A stretch of 50,368 nucleotides of DNA from Chryseobacterium luteum (GTDB lineage Bacteria; Bacteroidota; Bacteroidia; Flavobacteriales; Weeksellaceae): positions 1 through 50,368 of the forward strand of contig NZ_JPRO01000021.1 of assembly GCF_000737785.1 (NCBI RefSeq), written 5' to 3'. Made by a program: the position numbers and the translations under genes. This document shows, piece after piece, positions 41,127 through 50,276 of this stretch (position 1 is its first letter; each line of letters begins with the position of its first letter). The notes under the pieces are model-generated. The model worked only from the letters and a program-made list of their open reading frames with translations, had not been told where the DNA came from and did not search any database.

Positions 41127-42671
41127 ATGAAAAACAAAAATTTGATATATAAAAGTATTTCCATTTTAATGCTTACGGGAATTAGCTTTGGAGCTGTTTC
41201 TTGTAACGATAGTAATTTGGAAGATGTTAAAAATACAGGAACCTTCGATTCAAATAATTATTTTAAAAACGAAGAGCAGTCTTTCGCGGGCCTTGTTGCA
41301 ACGTACGATATGATGAGAAAATATTCTGGCGGATTTGAAAATATGGTCACATTCTTTAATGGCGCTTCTGATGATTTCTATTCCGGTGGTGGAAATTCTT
41401 CGGATGGCGCAGGTATCCAGGGGTTTTCAAATTATACATTGAATCCGGTGATTATGCCGGCCAGTTATTGGAGAGATTATTATCAGGGAATTGCAAATGC
41501 AAATCTTTTATTGGATAGAATTCCCAATGCCAATATGAATGATCAGACAAGAAAAAGATTTATAGCAGAAGCAAAAGTGTTGAGGTCATTATATTATTTT
41601 GAATTACTGAGAATGTTTAAAAATATTCCTTTAATAACAAAACCTGTTTTAGCAACAGACGATTACTACAATATTCCTCAGGAAGACCCGGCAAAAGTCT
41701 ACGCACAGATAGAAAATGATATTTTGTCAGCAATTGGAGATCTTCCAATGACTATTTCTACCACTAATATGAATGAAGTGGGTAGAATTACACAAGGTTC
41801 AGCGAGAGCGATCTTAGGGAAAATTTATTTATATGATAAGAAAAACACAGAGGCAGCAGCTCAGTTTGAACAGGTCAATGGTACACCTGGTCAAACAAGC
41901 CAGTATGGATATAAGCTGGTTTCCAATTTTTCCAGTCTTTGGGTGATAGATAATAAATTTACGACAGAATCCATCCTGGAAGCAATGCATACCAATAAAG
42001 GAAACGGAATCTGGGATAACTGGGGATCTGGTAAAGATGAAGGAAATGCAGTCAATCAGATGGTTGGAATCATTTCTTACGGAACCAATAACAACATTCC
42101 TAATAATGATGCGCCAAGTATTCATTCCGGTTGGGGGTTTAATCCTGTTACAGATGATCTGTTTAACTTTATGCAGGGTGATCCACGTCTTGATGCAACG
42201 ATTTTTAATGCTAAAAGCTTAAAGCAACAAAATAAAATTAGCTATTCTCCCGGGTTTAGAGATACAGGGTATTTCCTGAATAAGTATTTACCAAGAAAAG
42301 TGGATGAATCTACTCAGCCGGGAAATACAGAACTTAATTTCCGTCAGAATTATATCGCCATTAGATTAGCAGATACCTATTTAATGGAAGCTGAAGCATT
42401 GGGCGGTGCAGGAGGAAGAGCTCAGGCATTATTGGATGCGGTGAGAGCTAGAGTGGGACTTACTCCAGTGCCGGTTTCTATCCAAGCGATCAAAGATGAA
42501 AGAAGACGAGAATTGGCAGGAGAAGGGCACAGATGGTTTGACCTGGTAAGATGGGGAGATGCACCGGCCAAGTTGGGAACAAGAGGATTTAAGGCAGGCA
42601 AGAACGAAATTCTTCCAATTCCTTTTAATGAATTGATCAACACAGCTTTAAAGCAAAATCCTTTTTATTAA
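41127..42671 (+). CDS. SusD/RagB family glycan-binding lipoprotein
   Basis: The 514-residue surface lipoprotein caps the SusC transporter and captures glycans. Its signal ends FGAVSC (Cys26), followed by NDSNLED. Seen family features are the N-terminal SusD-like helix region (YDMMRKYSGGFENM), the TPR part with RFIAEAKVLRSLYYFELLRMF (RFxAEAxxLRAxxY signature), and the C-terminal FRQNYIAIRLADTYLMEAEAL plus ERRRELAGEGHRWFDLVRWG. All are typical. The GH30 gene starts 2 nt after its stop. Confidence 0.95.
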   Translation: MKNKNLIYKSISILMLTGISFGAVSCNDSNLEDVKNTGTFDSNNYFKNEEQSFAGLVATYDMMRKYSGGFENMVTFFNGASDDFYSGGGNSSDGAGIQGFSNYTLNPVIMPASYWRDYYQGIANANLLLDRIPNANMNDQTRKRFIAEAKVLRSLYYFELLRMFKNIPLITKPVLATDDYYNIPQEDPAKVYAQIENDILSAIGDLPMTISTTNMNEVGRITQGSARAILGKIYLYDKKNTEAAAQFEQVNGTPGQTSQYGYKLVSNFSSLWVIDNKFTTESILEAMHTNKGNGIWDNWGSGKDEGNAVNQMVGIISYGTNNNIPNNDAPSIHSGWGFNPVTDDLFNFMQGDPRLDATIFNAKSLKQQNKISYSPGFRDTGYFLNKYLPRKVDESTQPGNTELNFRQNYIAIRLADTYLMEAEALGGAGGRAQALLDAVRARVGLTPVPVSIQAIKDERRRELAGEGHRWFDLVRWGDAPAKLGTRGFKAGKNEILPIPFNELINTALKQNPFY

Positions 42672-42673
42672 AC

Positions 42674-44092
42674 ATGAAGTTTCACAATTTATATAGTTTC
42701 TTTTTCAAAGGTACTGCGCTGCTTTGCGGCGTGGTACTTTTTCCTGTATCATGTGCATCCGTAAATAGTAATCAAGTCCAGTCATGGCTCACGAAAGGAA
42801 ATGAAAGTGTAAAATTACAGCAGCAAACTCCGATAAGGTTTACAACAAATGCCAATAACTGGCAGAATATTGAAATTGATGATACCCAAAAATTTCAATA
42901 TATTGACGGCTTTGGATACACCCTGACAGGAGGAAGCGTTGAGGTGATCAACAGGCTTTCACCTTCCAAACGGGAGGCGCTTCTGAATGAGCTTTTTGGA
43001 AAAGATAAGAATTCAATTTCCATAAGCTATTTACGGTTAAGCATTGGAGCTTCCGACCTCGATGGTGAAGTTTTTTCTTATGATGATCTTCCGGAAGGGC
43101 AGACAGATCCTACACTTTCAAAATTCAGCCTGGCAAAGGATAAAGACCTCATTGCGATGCTGAAAGAGATTTTAGCCATCAACCCCGACATCAGAATCAT
43201 TGCTGCACCTTGGTCCCCTCCGGTTTGGATGAAAGACAACGGAAAATCCAAAGGAGGAAGCTTAAAACCTGAATTTTATAAAGTCTATGCAGACTATTTT
43301 GTGAAATATATCCAGGGAATGAAGAAGGAAGGCATTACCATTGATGCCATTACGCCTCAGAATGAACCTCTCCATCCCGGAAACAACCCAAGTCTATACA
43401 TGCCGTCCGAGCAGCAGAGAGACTTTATCAAAGATTATTTAGGTCCCGCCTTTAAAGCCAGTAACATCAAAACAAAAATTGTAGTTTACGATCATAACTG
43501 CAACAAACCGGAATATGCCCTTGATATTCTGAAAGATCCCGAAGCCTATCAGTATATTGATGGTTCGGCTTTCCATTTGTACGAAGGAGATATTTCAGCT
43601 TTAAGCACGGTACACAACGCATTTCCGGATAAAAATTTGTATTTTACCGAGCAGTGGACGGGATCGAAGGGCACTTTTAATGAAGACCTGAACTGGCATG
43701 TTAAAAATGTAATCATCGGTTCCATGAGAAACTGGAGCAGAATTGCTTTAGAATGGAATGTAGCGAATGATCCGCAATACAAACCTCATACAGATGGCGG
43801 ATGTACAGAATGTAAAGGGGCAATAACAGTTTCCGACAGTGAAAACTTCACCAGAAATGTTTCCTATTATATCATCGCGCACGCTTCTAAATTTGTCCCT
43901 GCAGGTTCACAGCGTATCGCTTCCATACAGACAGAAACACTTTCTACGGCAGCATTTAAAACCCCTGCCGGAAAAACAGTGCTTATTATCCAGAACGGAA
44001 ACACTGCAGACGAAAGTTTTAATATCAAATATAACGGAAAGACCGCTCTCGTGACCCTTTCAGGAAATTCGGCAGCGACTTATGTTTTTTAA
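42674..44092 (+). CDS. GH30 family glycoside hydrolase, lipoprotein form
   Basis: The 472-residue lipoprotein (signal ends FPVSC, Cys27) has a TIM barrel plus side beta-domain. The acid/base is Glu231 in TPQNEP and the nucleophile is Glu326 in YFTEQW; APWSPPVWMK is another family signature. GH30 members include endo-beta-1,6-glucanases and glucosylceramidases; the locus context favours beta-1,6-glucan or a branched beta-glucan. It is likely anchored at the cell surface or periplasmic face. GH3 follows after 9 nt. Confidence 0.92.
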   Translation: MKFHNLYSFFFKGTALLCGVVLFPVSCASVNSNQVQSWLTKGNESVKLQQQTPIRFTTNANNWQNIEIDDTQKFQYIDGFGYTLTGGSVEVINRLSPSKREALLNELFGKDKNSISISYLRLSIGASDLDGEVFSYDDLPEGQTDPTLSKFSLAKDKDLIAMLKEILAINPDIRIIAAPWSPPVWMKDNGKSKGGSLKPEFYKVYADYFVKYIQGMKKEGITIDAITPQNEPLHPGNNPSLYMPSEQQRDFIKDYLGPAFKASNIKTKIVVYDHNCNKPEYALDILKDPEAYQYIDGSAFHLYEGDISALSTVHNAFPDKNLYFTEQWTGSKGTFNEDLNWHVKNVIIGSMRNWSRIALEWNVANDPQYKPHTDGGCTECKGAITVSDSENFTRNVSYYIIAHASKFVPAGSQRIASIQTETLSTAAFKTPAGKTVLIIQNGNTADESFNIKYNGKTALVTLSGNSAATYVF

Positions 44093-44101
44093 TTTAATAT
44101 C

Positions 44102-46324
44102 ATGAAAAAAGTTTATTTCTTACTTACAATTGCAGCATTGGGAATTAATGTTCACGGGCAGAAAACGGTTGATCAGAAAGTGGCTGAGCTGTTGTCTAAG
44201 ATGACACTCGAAGAAAAAGTAGGGCAGATGGTCCAGTACAGCGGATTTGAATACGCTACAGGACCTCAACAGTCTAATTCTGCGGCTGTTTTAGAAGAAA
44301 TAAAAAAAGGAAAAGTAGGCTCTATGCTCAATGTAGCGGGGGCTGATGAGACCAGGGCCTTCCAGAAACTGGCCCAGCAGTCAAGGTTGAAAATTCCTTT
44401 ACTGTTCGGACAGGATGTTATCCATGGCTACCGGACGACCTTTCCTGTCAATTTAGGTCAGGCAGCAAGCTGGGATCTGGCAATGATAGAAAAATCAGAA
44501 AGAATTGCAGCGACCGAAGCTTCAGCTTATGGTATTCACTGGACCTTTGCGCCTATGGTGGATATCGCCAGAGATCCCAGATGGGGAAGAGTAATGGAAG
44601 GTTCCGGTGAAGATACTTACTTGGGAACCCAGATTGGTCTGGCAAGAATCAAAGGATTTCAGGGCAAAGGTTTAGGAAGTCTTGATGCTGTGATGGCCTG
44701 TGCCAAACATTTTGCAGCTTACGGAGCGGCAGTCGGCGGAAGAGATTACAATTCTGTCGATATGAGTTTAAGACAGCTGAATGAAACCTATCTGTCTCCG
44801 TTTAAAGCGGCAGCCGAAGCAGGAGTAGCTACATTCATGAATTCATTTAACGATATCAACGGAATTCCTGCTACAGCCAATCAATATATCCAGAGAGCGC
44901 TTTTAAAAGGAAAGTGGAATTACAAAGGTTTTGTGGTTTCAGACTGGGGAAGCATCGGGGAAATGATTCCTCACGGTTACAGCAAAGATGCCAATGAAGC
45001 TGCTGAAAAAGCGATCCTGGGCGGAAGTGATATGGATATGGAAAGCCGTGTTTACATGGCTGAACTTCCAAAACTGGTTAAAGAAGGAAAAATAGATGTC
45101 AGATTAGTGGATGATGCAGCGGGAAGGATTTTAACTAAGAAATTCGAGATGGGACTTTTTGATGATCCTTACAGGTTCAGCAATGAAAAAAGACAGAAGG
45201 AACAGACAGATAATCCTGAAAACAGGAAATTCGGAAGAGAATTCGGTTCAAAAAGTATTGTTCTTCTGAAAAATAAAGGAAATATCCTTCCGCTTTCAAA
45301 AAGTGTGAAAACCGTTGCACTGATCGGACCTTTCGGAAAAGAAACAGTAGCCAACCACGGATTCTGGTCCATTGCATTTAAAGACGATAACCAAAGAATC
45401 ATTTCCCAATTTGACGGAATTAAAAATCAACTCGATAAAAATTCAACTTTATTATACGCAAAAGGCTGTAACGTAGATGATCAGGACAAATCCATGTTTG
45501 CAGAAGCGGTGGAAACGGCGAAAAAAGCTGATGTAGTGATCATGACATTAGGAGAAGGTCATGATATGAGCGGTGAAGCTAAAAGCAGAAGCAATATCGG
45601 TTTTTCCGGCGTACAGGAAGATTTATTGAAAGAAATAGCTAAAACAGGAAAACCTGTTGTTTTAATGATCAATGCAGGAAGACCTTTGATTTTCAACTGG
45701 GCAGCAGACAATATTCCTGCCATAACATACAATTGGTGGCTGGGAACCGAAGCCGGAAATTCCATTGCCGATGTTCTGTTCGGAGCAGTAAACCCGGGAG
45801 GAAAACTTCCCATGAGCTTCCCGAGAACCGAAGGCCAGATCCCGATTTATTATAACCATTACAACACAGGCAGACCTGCAAAAAACAATACAGACCGGAA
45901 TTACGTTTCAGCTTATATTGATCTGGATAATGATCCGAAATTTCCATTTGGATACGGTTTAAGCTATACGGATTTTAAATACTCTGACATGTCCTTAAGT
46001 TCAGCCAATCTTAAAGGCAACCAGACTTTAAATATCAGTGTAACAGTTTCCAATACCGGGAAATATGACGGAGAAGAAGTGGTGCAGCTGTATATCAGAG
46101 ATCTTTTTGGAAAAGTAGTAAGACCTGTGAAAGAGTTGAAAGGGTTCCGGAAAGTTTTTATCAAAAAAGGAGAAAGCAGAAAAATAGATTTCAATTTAAC
46201 CCCGGAAGACCTGAAATTTTTCGATGATGACCTGAATTATGATTGGGAAAGCGGTGAATTCGATATGATGGTCGGAACCAATTCCCAGGATGTTCAGACG
46301 AAAAGAATCAATTGGATCAAATAA
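44102..46324 (+). CDS. GH3 beta-glucosidase, BglX-like
   Basis: The 740-residue protein has a signal peptide (cut near NVHGQ), so it is periplasmic. Domain order is the GH3 TIM barrel (30-350) with KHFAAYG (202-208) and nucleophile Asp281 in GFVVSDWGS, an alpha/beta sandwich (about 385-590) holding the acid/base region GEGHDMSGEA, and a C-terminal fibronectin-III-like domain (about 655-735, VSNTGKYDGEEVVQLYIRD). It should remove glucose from oligosaccharides delivered by SusCD, completing the release of monosaccharide. Confidence 0.95.
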   Translation: MKKVYFLLTIAALGINVHGQKTVDQKVAELLSKMTLEEKVGQMVQYSGFEYATGPQQSNSAAVLEEIKKGKVGSMLNVAGADETRAFQKLAQQSRLKIPLLFGQDVIHGYRTTFPVNLGQAASWDLAMIEKSERIAATEASAYGIHWTFAPMVDIARDPRWGRVMEGSGEDTYLGTQIGLARIKGFQGKGLGSLDAVMACAKHFAAYGAAVGGRDYNSVDMSLRQLNETYLSPFKAAAEAGVATFMNSFNDINGIPATANQYIQRALLKGKWNYKGFVVSDWGSIGEMIPHGYSKDANEAAEKAILGGSDMDMESRVYMAELPKLVKEGKIDVRLVDDAAGRILTKKFEMGLFDDPYRFSNEKRQKEQTDNPENRKFGREFGSKSIVLLKNKGNILPLSKSVKTVALIGPFGKETVANHGFWSIAFKDDNQRIISQFDGIKNQLDKNSTLLYAKGCNVDDQDKSMFAEAVETAKKADVVIMTLGEGHDMSGEAKSRSNIGFSGVQEDLLKEIAKTGKPVVLMINAGRPLIFNWAADNIPAITYNWWLGTEAGNSIADVLFGAVNPGGKLPMSFPRTEGQIPIYYNHYNTGRPAKNNTDRNYVSAYIDLDNDPKFPFGYGLSYTDFKYSDMSLSSANLKGNQTLNISVTVSNTGKYDGEEVVQLYIRDLFGKVVRPVKELKGFRKVFIKKGESRKIDFNLTPEDLKFFDDDLNYDWESGEFDMMVGTNSQDVQTKRINWIK

Positions 46325-46340
46325 ATATTGAATAATGGCG

Positions 46341-46386
46341 GGCTTTAGCCTGTTTTAACATAATAAAAAAGAAAACGGCTTCAGCC
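46341..46386. repeat. Paired short hairpins in the GH3-GH16 gap
   Basis: GGCTTTAGCC (46341-46350) and GGCTTCAGCC (46377-46386) are near-identical small hairpins 26 nt apart. This 87-nt gap is the largest in the susC-to-GH30 series. They resemble a dispersed intergenic repeat and might slow transcription or protect the upstream mRNA. Confidence 0.5.
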
Positions 46387-46411
46387 AAAACCTAATATCA
46401 CAGCTACATTC

Positions 46412-47221
46412 ATGAAGATCAGATTCCGAAATATCATTCAAATCTGCACAGCAGGAATAGTAATTCTTTCTGTGACAAGCTGTTATTCAAACAAATCAGG
46501 CTCCGGCAGAAAACTGATCTGGAACGATGAATTTAACGGAAAAGGCCTTCCCGATTCATTAAAATGGAATTACGATGTAGGAGGAGACGGCTACGGCAAT
46601 AACGAAGCCCAGTTTTATACAAAAAACAGACTTGAAAATGCCAGAATGCAAGATGGAAATCTTATTATTGAAGCCAGAAAAGAAAATTGGGAGAAAAATA
46701 AGTATACCTCTGCAAGGCTTTTAACCAGAGGGAAGTTCTCCTTCCAATACGGAACAGTGGAAGTGAGGGCAAAGCTTCCCAAAGGCAGGGGAACGTGGCC
46801 GGCCATCTGGATGATGAGTGAAAATATGAAAGAATGGCCGGATGACGGCGAGCTTGATATGATGGAGCATGTAGGTTTTAATCCGGGTTACGTTCATGCT
46901 TCGGTTCACACTAAGAAATACAATCATATTCAGGGAACACAGAAAACGGATACCCTGATTGTAAAAGATGTAAGTGAAAAATTCCATGTGTATAAAGCGG
47001 ACTGGACACCGGAGAAAATAGAAGTCTATATCGACGGGCAGAAGTTTTTCAACTATGAAAATAAAGAAAAAACCTATGAAGCATGGCCTTTCGACCAGCC
47101 TTATTTTATCATTTTAAATCTGGCGGTAGGCGGTTTCTGGGGCGGAAAGGAAGGAATAGATGACCGTATATTTCCGCAAAAATATTATATAGACTATATA
47201 AGGGTTTATCAAAATAAATAA
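46412..47221 (+). CDS. GH16 endo-beta-glucanase (laminarinase-like) lipoprotein
   Basis: The 269-residue lipoprotein (signal ends SVTSC, Cys24) is a single GH16 beta-jelly-roll domain. The catalytic motif is GELDMMEHVG, with nucleophile Glu147, Asp149 and acid/base Glu152; the extra Met in ELDMME is the form found in beta-1,3-glucanases/laminarinases. GTWPAIWMM and FILNLAVGG are further family features. It should cut internal beta-1,3-glucan bonds at the cell surface. Its stop overlaps a mini reading frame leading to the next gene. Confidence 0.94.
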   Translation: MKIRFRNIIQICTAGIVILSVTSCYSNKSGSGRKLIWNDEFNGKGLPDSLKWNYDVGGDGYGNNEAQFYTKNRLENARMQDGNLIIEARKENWEKNKYTSARLLTRGKFSFQYGTVEVRAKLPKGRGTWPAIWMMSENMKEWPDDGELDMMEHVGFNPGYVHASVHTKKYNHIQGTQKTDTLIVKDVSEKFHVYKADWTPEKIEVYIDGQKFFNYENKEKTYEAWPFDQPYFIILNLAVGGFWGGKEGIDDRIFPQKYYIDYIRVYQNK

Positions 47222-47268
47222 TGAAGAGAGGGCAGTTACGTCCAAAAACAGAAAGAAAAAGATTATGA
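47221..47268 (+). other. 15-codon mini reading frame linking GH16 and GH30 genes
   Basis: ATG 47221 overlaps the GH16 stop (TAATG). It codes for MKRGQLRPKTERKRL, and its TGA (47266-47268) overlaps the next ATG (ATGA). The peptide is very basic. It may only couple translation of the two genes, or be chance. Confidence 0.3.
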
Positions 47269-48704
47269 AAAAACTAATTGTAAGCTGTTTGACAGTAGGA
47301 GTGTTTCTGAATGCTAATGCACAGAATTATTGGAAAAAGAATGCAGGGAAAACAGCAAAAGTCATTCTTACGAATTCCAGGACCAATGAAAAAATGGCGG
47401 ATAAAGGAACGGTGAAGTTTGAAAAATTCGGGCAGCCGAAAGAAACAGATGCCTGTATCTTTGTAGATCCGGATTTTAAATATCAGAAGCTGATCGGAAT
47501 TGGCGGTGCCATCACCGATGCGTCTGCAGAAACTTTTTATAAAATGCCGAAGAACAAGCAGAAAGAAATTATAGAAGCTTACTTTGGGAAAAACGGATTG
47601 GGATATACCGTAGTCCGTACCAATATGAACTCCTGTGATTTCTCCAGCGATTCTTATACTTATGTGGAGGATAATGATACAGCTTTAAAGACTTTCAATA
47701 TTGCCCATGACGAAAAGTATAAGATCCCGATGATCAAAGAGGCCCAGAAAGCGATAGGGAAAGATTTCACATTTTACTTCTCTCCGTGGAGCCCGCCGGC
47801 CTGGATGAAATCTAATAAAAGTCTCTATAAAGGGGGAAGACTGGAAAACCAGTATTACCAGACCTGGGCAGATTACTATATTAAATTCATCAAAGAATAC
47901 GAAAAAAGAGGAATCAATATCTGGGGACTGACCGTTCAGAATGAGCCAATGGCCACACAGAGCTGGGAATCCTGTATTTATTCCGCTGAAGAAGAAGGTG
48001 AGTTCCTTAAAAATAATCTGGGTCCCACACTTTGGAAAAACGGTTACAAAGACAAAAAAGTAATGATCTGGGATCACAACCGGGATTTGATCTACCAAAG
48101 AGCAACAACAACTTTAAACGATCCTGAAACCTCAAAATATGCCAGTGGAATAGGATATCACTGGTATGAAACCTGGAACAATAAAACCCAGCTCTTCGAT
48201 AATTTATCTGAAACCCAAAGAGCTTTCCCGGATAAGTTCCTGGCTTTTACCGAAGGCTGTAAAGAGCAGTTCAATATGTCCGGAATTTATGATGTGAGCT
48301 TAGGAGAGCTGTACGGAAAAAACATGCTTAATGATTTCAATAAAGGAACCGCTTTATGGACAGACTGGAATGTACTGCTGGATGAAACCGGAGGTCCGAA
48401 CCACGTCGGAAACTTCTGTTTTGCCCCAATCATTGCCGATACCAAAACAGGAGAGGTACATTATACTTATGAATATTATTATGTAGGCCATGTTTCAAAA
48501 TTTATCAGGCCTAATGCCCGAAGAATCGGAAGTTCTTCAAACAGAGCCGCCCTTACATCTACCACTTTCATGAATGAAAACGGCCAGCTGGTTACTGTGA
48601 TCATGAATGATTCTGAAAACGATATTGAAACCAACCTGTGGATCGAAGGAATGGCTGCGAAATTATCTGCGCCGGCCCATTCTATACAGACGGTTATTTT
48701 GTAA
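47265..48704 (+). CDS. Exported GH30 family glycoside hydrolase, second paralogue
   Basis: The 479-residue enzyme has a signal peptide cut after NANAQ and no lipoprotein Cys, so it is soluble, unlike the other GH30 here. The barrel has GIGGAITDASAETF, FSPWSPPAWMKSN, acid/base Glu227 in TVQNEP and nucleophile Glu330 in AFTEGC. It aligns with the glucosylceramidase/beta-1,6-glucanase group of GH30. Having two diverged GH30 enzymes suggests that they act on different chain lengths or linkages of the same glucan. It ends the operon. Confidence 0.93.
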   Translation: MKKLIVSCLTVGVFLNANAQNYWKKNAGKTAKVILTNSRTNEKMADKGTVKFEKFGQPKETDACIFVDPDFKYQKLIGIGGAITDASAETFYKMPKNKQKEIIEAYFGKNGLGYTVVRTNMNSCDFSSDSYTYVEDNDTALKTFNIAHDEKYKIPMIKEAQKAIGKDFTFYFSPWSPPAWMKSNKSLYKGGRLENQYYQTWADYYIKFIKEYEKRGINIWGLTVQNEPMATQSWESCIYSAEEEGEFLKNNLGPTLWKNGYKDKKVMIWDHNRDLIYQRATTTLNDPETSKYASGIGYHWYETWNNKTQLFDNLSETQRAFPDKFLAFTEGCKEQFNMSGIYDVSLGELYGKNMLNDFNKGTALWTDWNVLLDETGGPNHVGNFCFAPIIADTKTGEVHYTYEYYYVGHVSKFIRPNARRIGSSSNRAALTSTTFMNENGQLVTVIMNDSENDIETNLWIEGMAAKLSAPAHSIQTVIL

Positions 48705-48725
48705 CTTCATATTATTATTTTAATA

Positions 48726-48756
48726 GAACCGGCGGCCTCGAAGAGGCCGCCGGTTC
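48726..48756. terminator. Strong GC-rich bidirectional terminator between GH30 and fabI
   Basis: GAACCGGCGGCCTC (48726-48739) pairs perfectly with GAGGCCGCCGGTTC (48743-48756) around GAA, with ATTTT beyond. It ends the glucan operon and the convergent fabI. Confidence 0.85.
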
Positions 48757-48785
48757 ATTTTACAGTATATTTTAAATGCTGTTTA

Positions 48786-49595
48786 TTATTCAACATCGTA
48801 TTTTCTGATTACTTTCTGAGTTACTCCGGAACTGCTGAAACCACCGTCATGGAAAAGATTCTGCATTGTCACTTTTTTAGTAAGGTCAGAGAAAAGAGTT
48901 ACGCAATAGTCTGCACACTCTAAGGCTGTAGCATTCCCAAGTGGAGACATATCTTCCGCGTATCCAAGGAATCCTCCGAAACCTTTCACACCGCTACCTG
49001 CAGTGGTCATTGTTGGAGACTGGGAAACTGTGTTGACACGTACTTTTCTTTCTCCCCAATAGTTTCCAAAAGTTCTTGCAATACTTTCAAGGTAAGCTTT
49101 ATTATCAGACATATCATTGTAATCCGGGAATGTTCTCTGTGCTGCAATATACGTAAGAGCCAAAATGCTTCCCCATTCATTCATGCAGTCTTTTTCCCAG
49201 GCAACACGCATTACTTTATGGAAAGAAACCGCCGAAATATCCCAGCCTTTTTCTAACCAGTCGTAATTCATTTCTGTATAATGTTTTCCCTTCCTAACGT
49301 TGATAGACATTCCGATGGAATGAAGAATAAAGTCGATTTTTCCAAATTTTGCAACAGCGGCATCGAAAAGTTTTTCAAGATCTTCAATAGAGGTAGCATC
49401 TGCAGCAATCACCTCAGAACCTGTTTTTTCCGCTAAACCATTAAGCTCTCCCATTCTCAAAGCAATAGGGGCGTTTGACAAGATAAATTCAGCACCTTCT
49501 TCATGACATCTTTCTGCAACTTTCCATGCGATTGATTGCTCATTAAGGGCTCCAAAAATAATTCCCTTTTTGCCTTTAAGTAAACCGTATGACAT
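48786..49595 (-). CDS. fabI: Enoyl-[acyl-carrier-protein] reductase, NADH type
   Basis: The 269-residue short-chain dehydrogenase-like enzyme reduces enoyl-ACP in fatty acid elongation. Seen features are the nucleotide loop GALNEQSIAW, FILHSIGMS, and the catalytic Tyr-x6-Lys (YNDMSDNK), with VNTVSQSPTMTTAGSG after it. In most FabI the substrate loop reads SAGPIRTLAA; here it is SQSPTMTTAG, a flavobacterial-looking variant. The gene is essential in most bacteria and is the target of triclosan-type inhibitors. It is monocistronic and convergent with the glucan operon. Confidence 0.95.
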   Translation of the reverse strand: MSYGLLKGKKGIIFGALNEQSIAWKVAERCHEEGAEFILSNAPIALRMGELNGLAEKTGSEVIAADATSIEDLEKLFDAAVAKFGKIDFILHSIGMSINVRKGKHYTEMNYDWLEKGWDISAVSFHKVMRVAWEKDCMNEWGSILALTYIAAQRTFPDYNDMSDNKAYLESIARTFGNYWGERKVRVNTVSQSPTMTTAGSGVKGFGGFLGYAEDMSPLGNATALECADYCVTLFSDLTKKVTMQNLFHDGGFSSSGVTQKVIRKYDVE

Positions 49596-49619
49596 AATTT
49601 TTTAATGTTTATTTAAATA

Positions 49620-49627
49620 CAAATGTA
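49620..49627 (-). promoter_or_regulatory. fabI -7 element
   Basis: On the minus strand this reads TACATTTG, matching TAnnTTTG, 24 nt before the ATG. The -33 position is weak. Confidence 0.55.
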
Positions 49628-49654
49628 GCAATAATTTGCGTTTGCGACATCATA

Positions 49655-49688
49655 AAAATGGAGCCTTATTGATTTAAGACTCCATTTT
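49655..49688 (-). terminator. Terminator of the LEA-like gene
   Basis: AAAATGGAG (49655-49663) pairs with CTCCATTTT (49680-49688), with four more pairs inside. The A-run is the U-tract for the minus strand. It insulates fabI from the upstream gene. Confidence 0.75.
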
Positions 49689-49715
49689 CTTGAAAATATT
49701 TATATGACTGAAATT

Positions 49716-50015
49716 TTAATTGGTTTTCTTATTCCATTCCGCTTTTACATCTTCTGCTGCATCTTTAGTTTTTTCCCAGGCTTCGTTTGCCTTATCTTTA
49801 ATATCATCCCATGTATCTGCTGCATTATTCTTCACTTTTTCAAACCAGTCTTCCTGCTTCGCTTCCTCATCATTGTTTCTTTTTTCATTGATGTAATCTT
49901 TTGCTCTGTCTGCCAGATCTTCAATTTTCCATTTTGCATTGTCTGCTGTATTCTTTAAAGAATTTTCTGTGTTATTTACTGCATTTTCGGCTTTGTTGTA
50001 TTCTGAATTGTCCAT
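49716..50015 (-). CDS. Small hydrophilic helical (LEA/CsbD-like) protein
   Basis: The 99-residue protein is Asp/Glu/Lys/Asn/Ala-rich with no Cys and no hydrophobic core. A roughly 11-residue pattern recurs (AENAVNNTENS, KNTADNAKWKI, KNNAADTWDDI, KANEAWEKTKD), giving an amphipathic helix like LEA or stress-associated proteins. ATG 50015 (MDNSEYNK) is chosen; an earlier ATG at 50063 adds 16 hydrophobic, unlikely residues. A role in osmotic or desiccation stress is plausible but only inferred from composition. Confidence 0.72.
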   Translation of the reverse strand: MDNSEYNKAENAVNNTENSLKNTADNAKWKIEDLADRAKDYINEKRNNDEEAKQEDWFEKVKNNAADTWDDIKDKANEAWEKTKDAAEDVKAEWNKKTN

Positions 50016-50203
50016 AATATATAATATTTTATTGTTGTGTACCAGTAAATAAACAATAACCATTCCTAAAATCCGGGACTAATGTTAAAATTTTCTTAAT
50101 CTTTTGTTATACTTTTCTAAATCAGTATGATCTTGGAGTATTTCATAAAATGTTGTGTTTTGTACGAAAACGATCGTTCCATTTAAGTACAGAAATAAAT
50201 GGT

Positions 50204-50211
50204 TAATTTTG
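50204..50211 (+). promoter_or_regulatory. Possible -7 element of the last gene
   Basis: TAATTTTG matches TAnnTTTG, 66 nt before ATG 50277. Nothing else clear is seen in 50016-50276. Confidence 0.4.
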
Positions 50212-50276
50212 CTTGACAATTATAGCTTTCTATTAATAAAGCGGAAAAAGAAAGTTTAAACCAGATATCAGGAATT

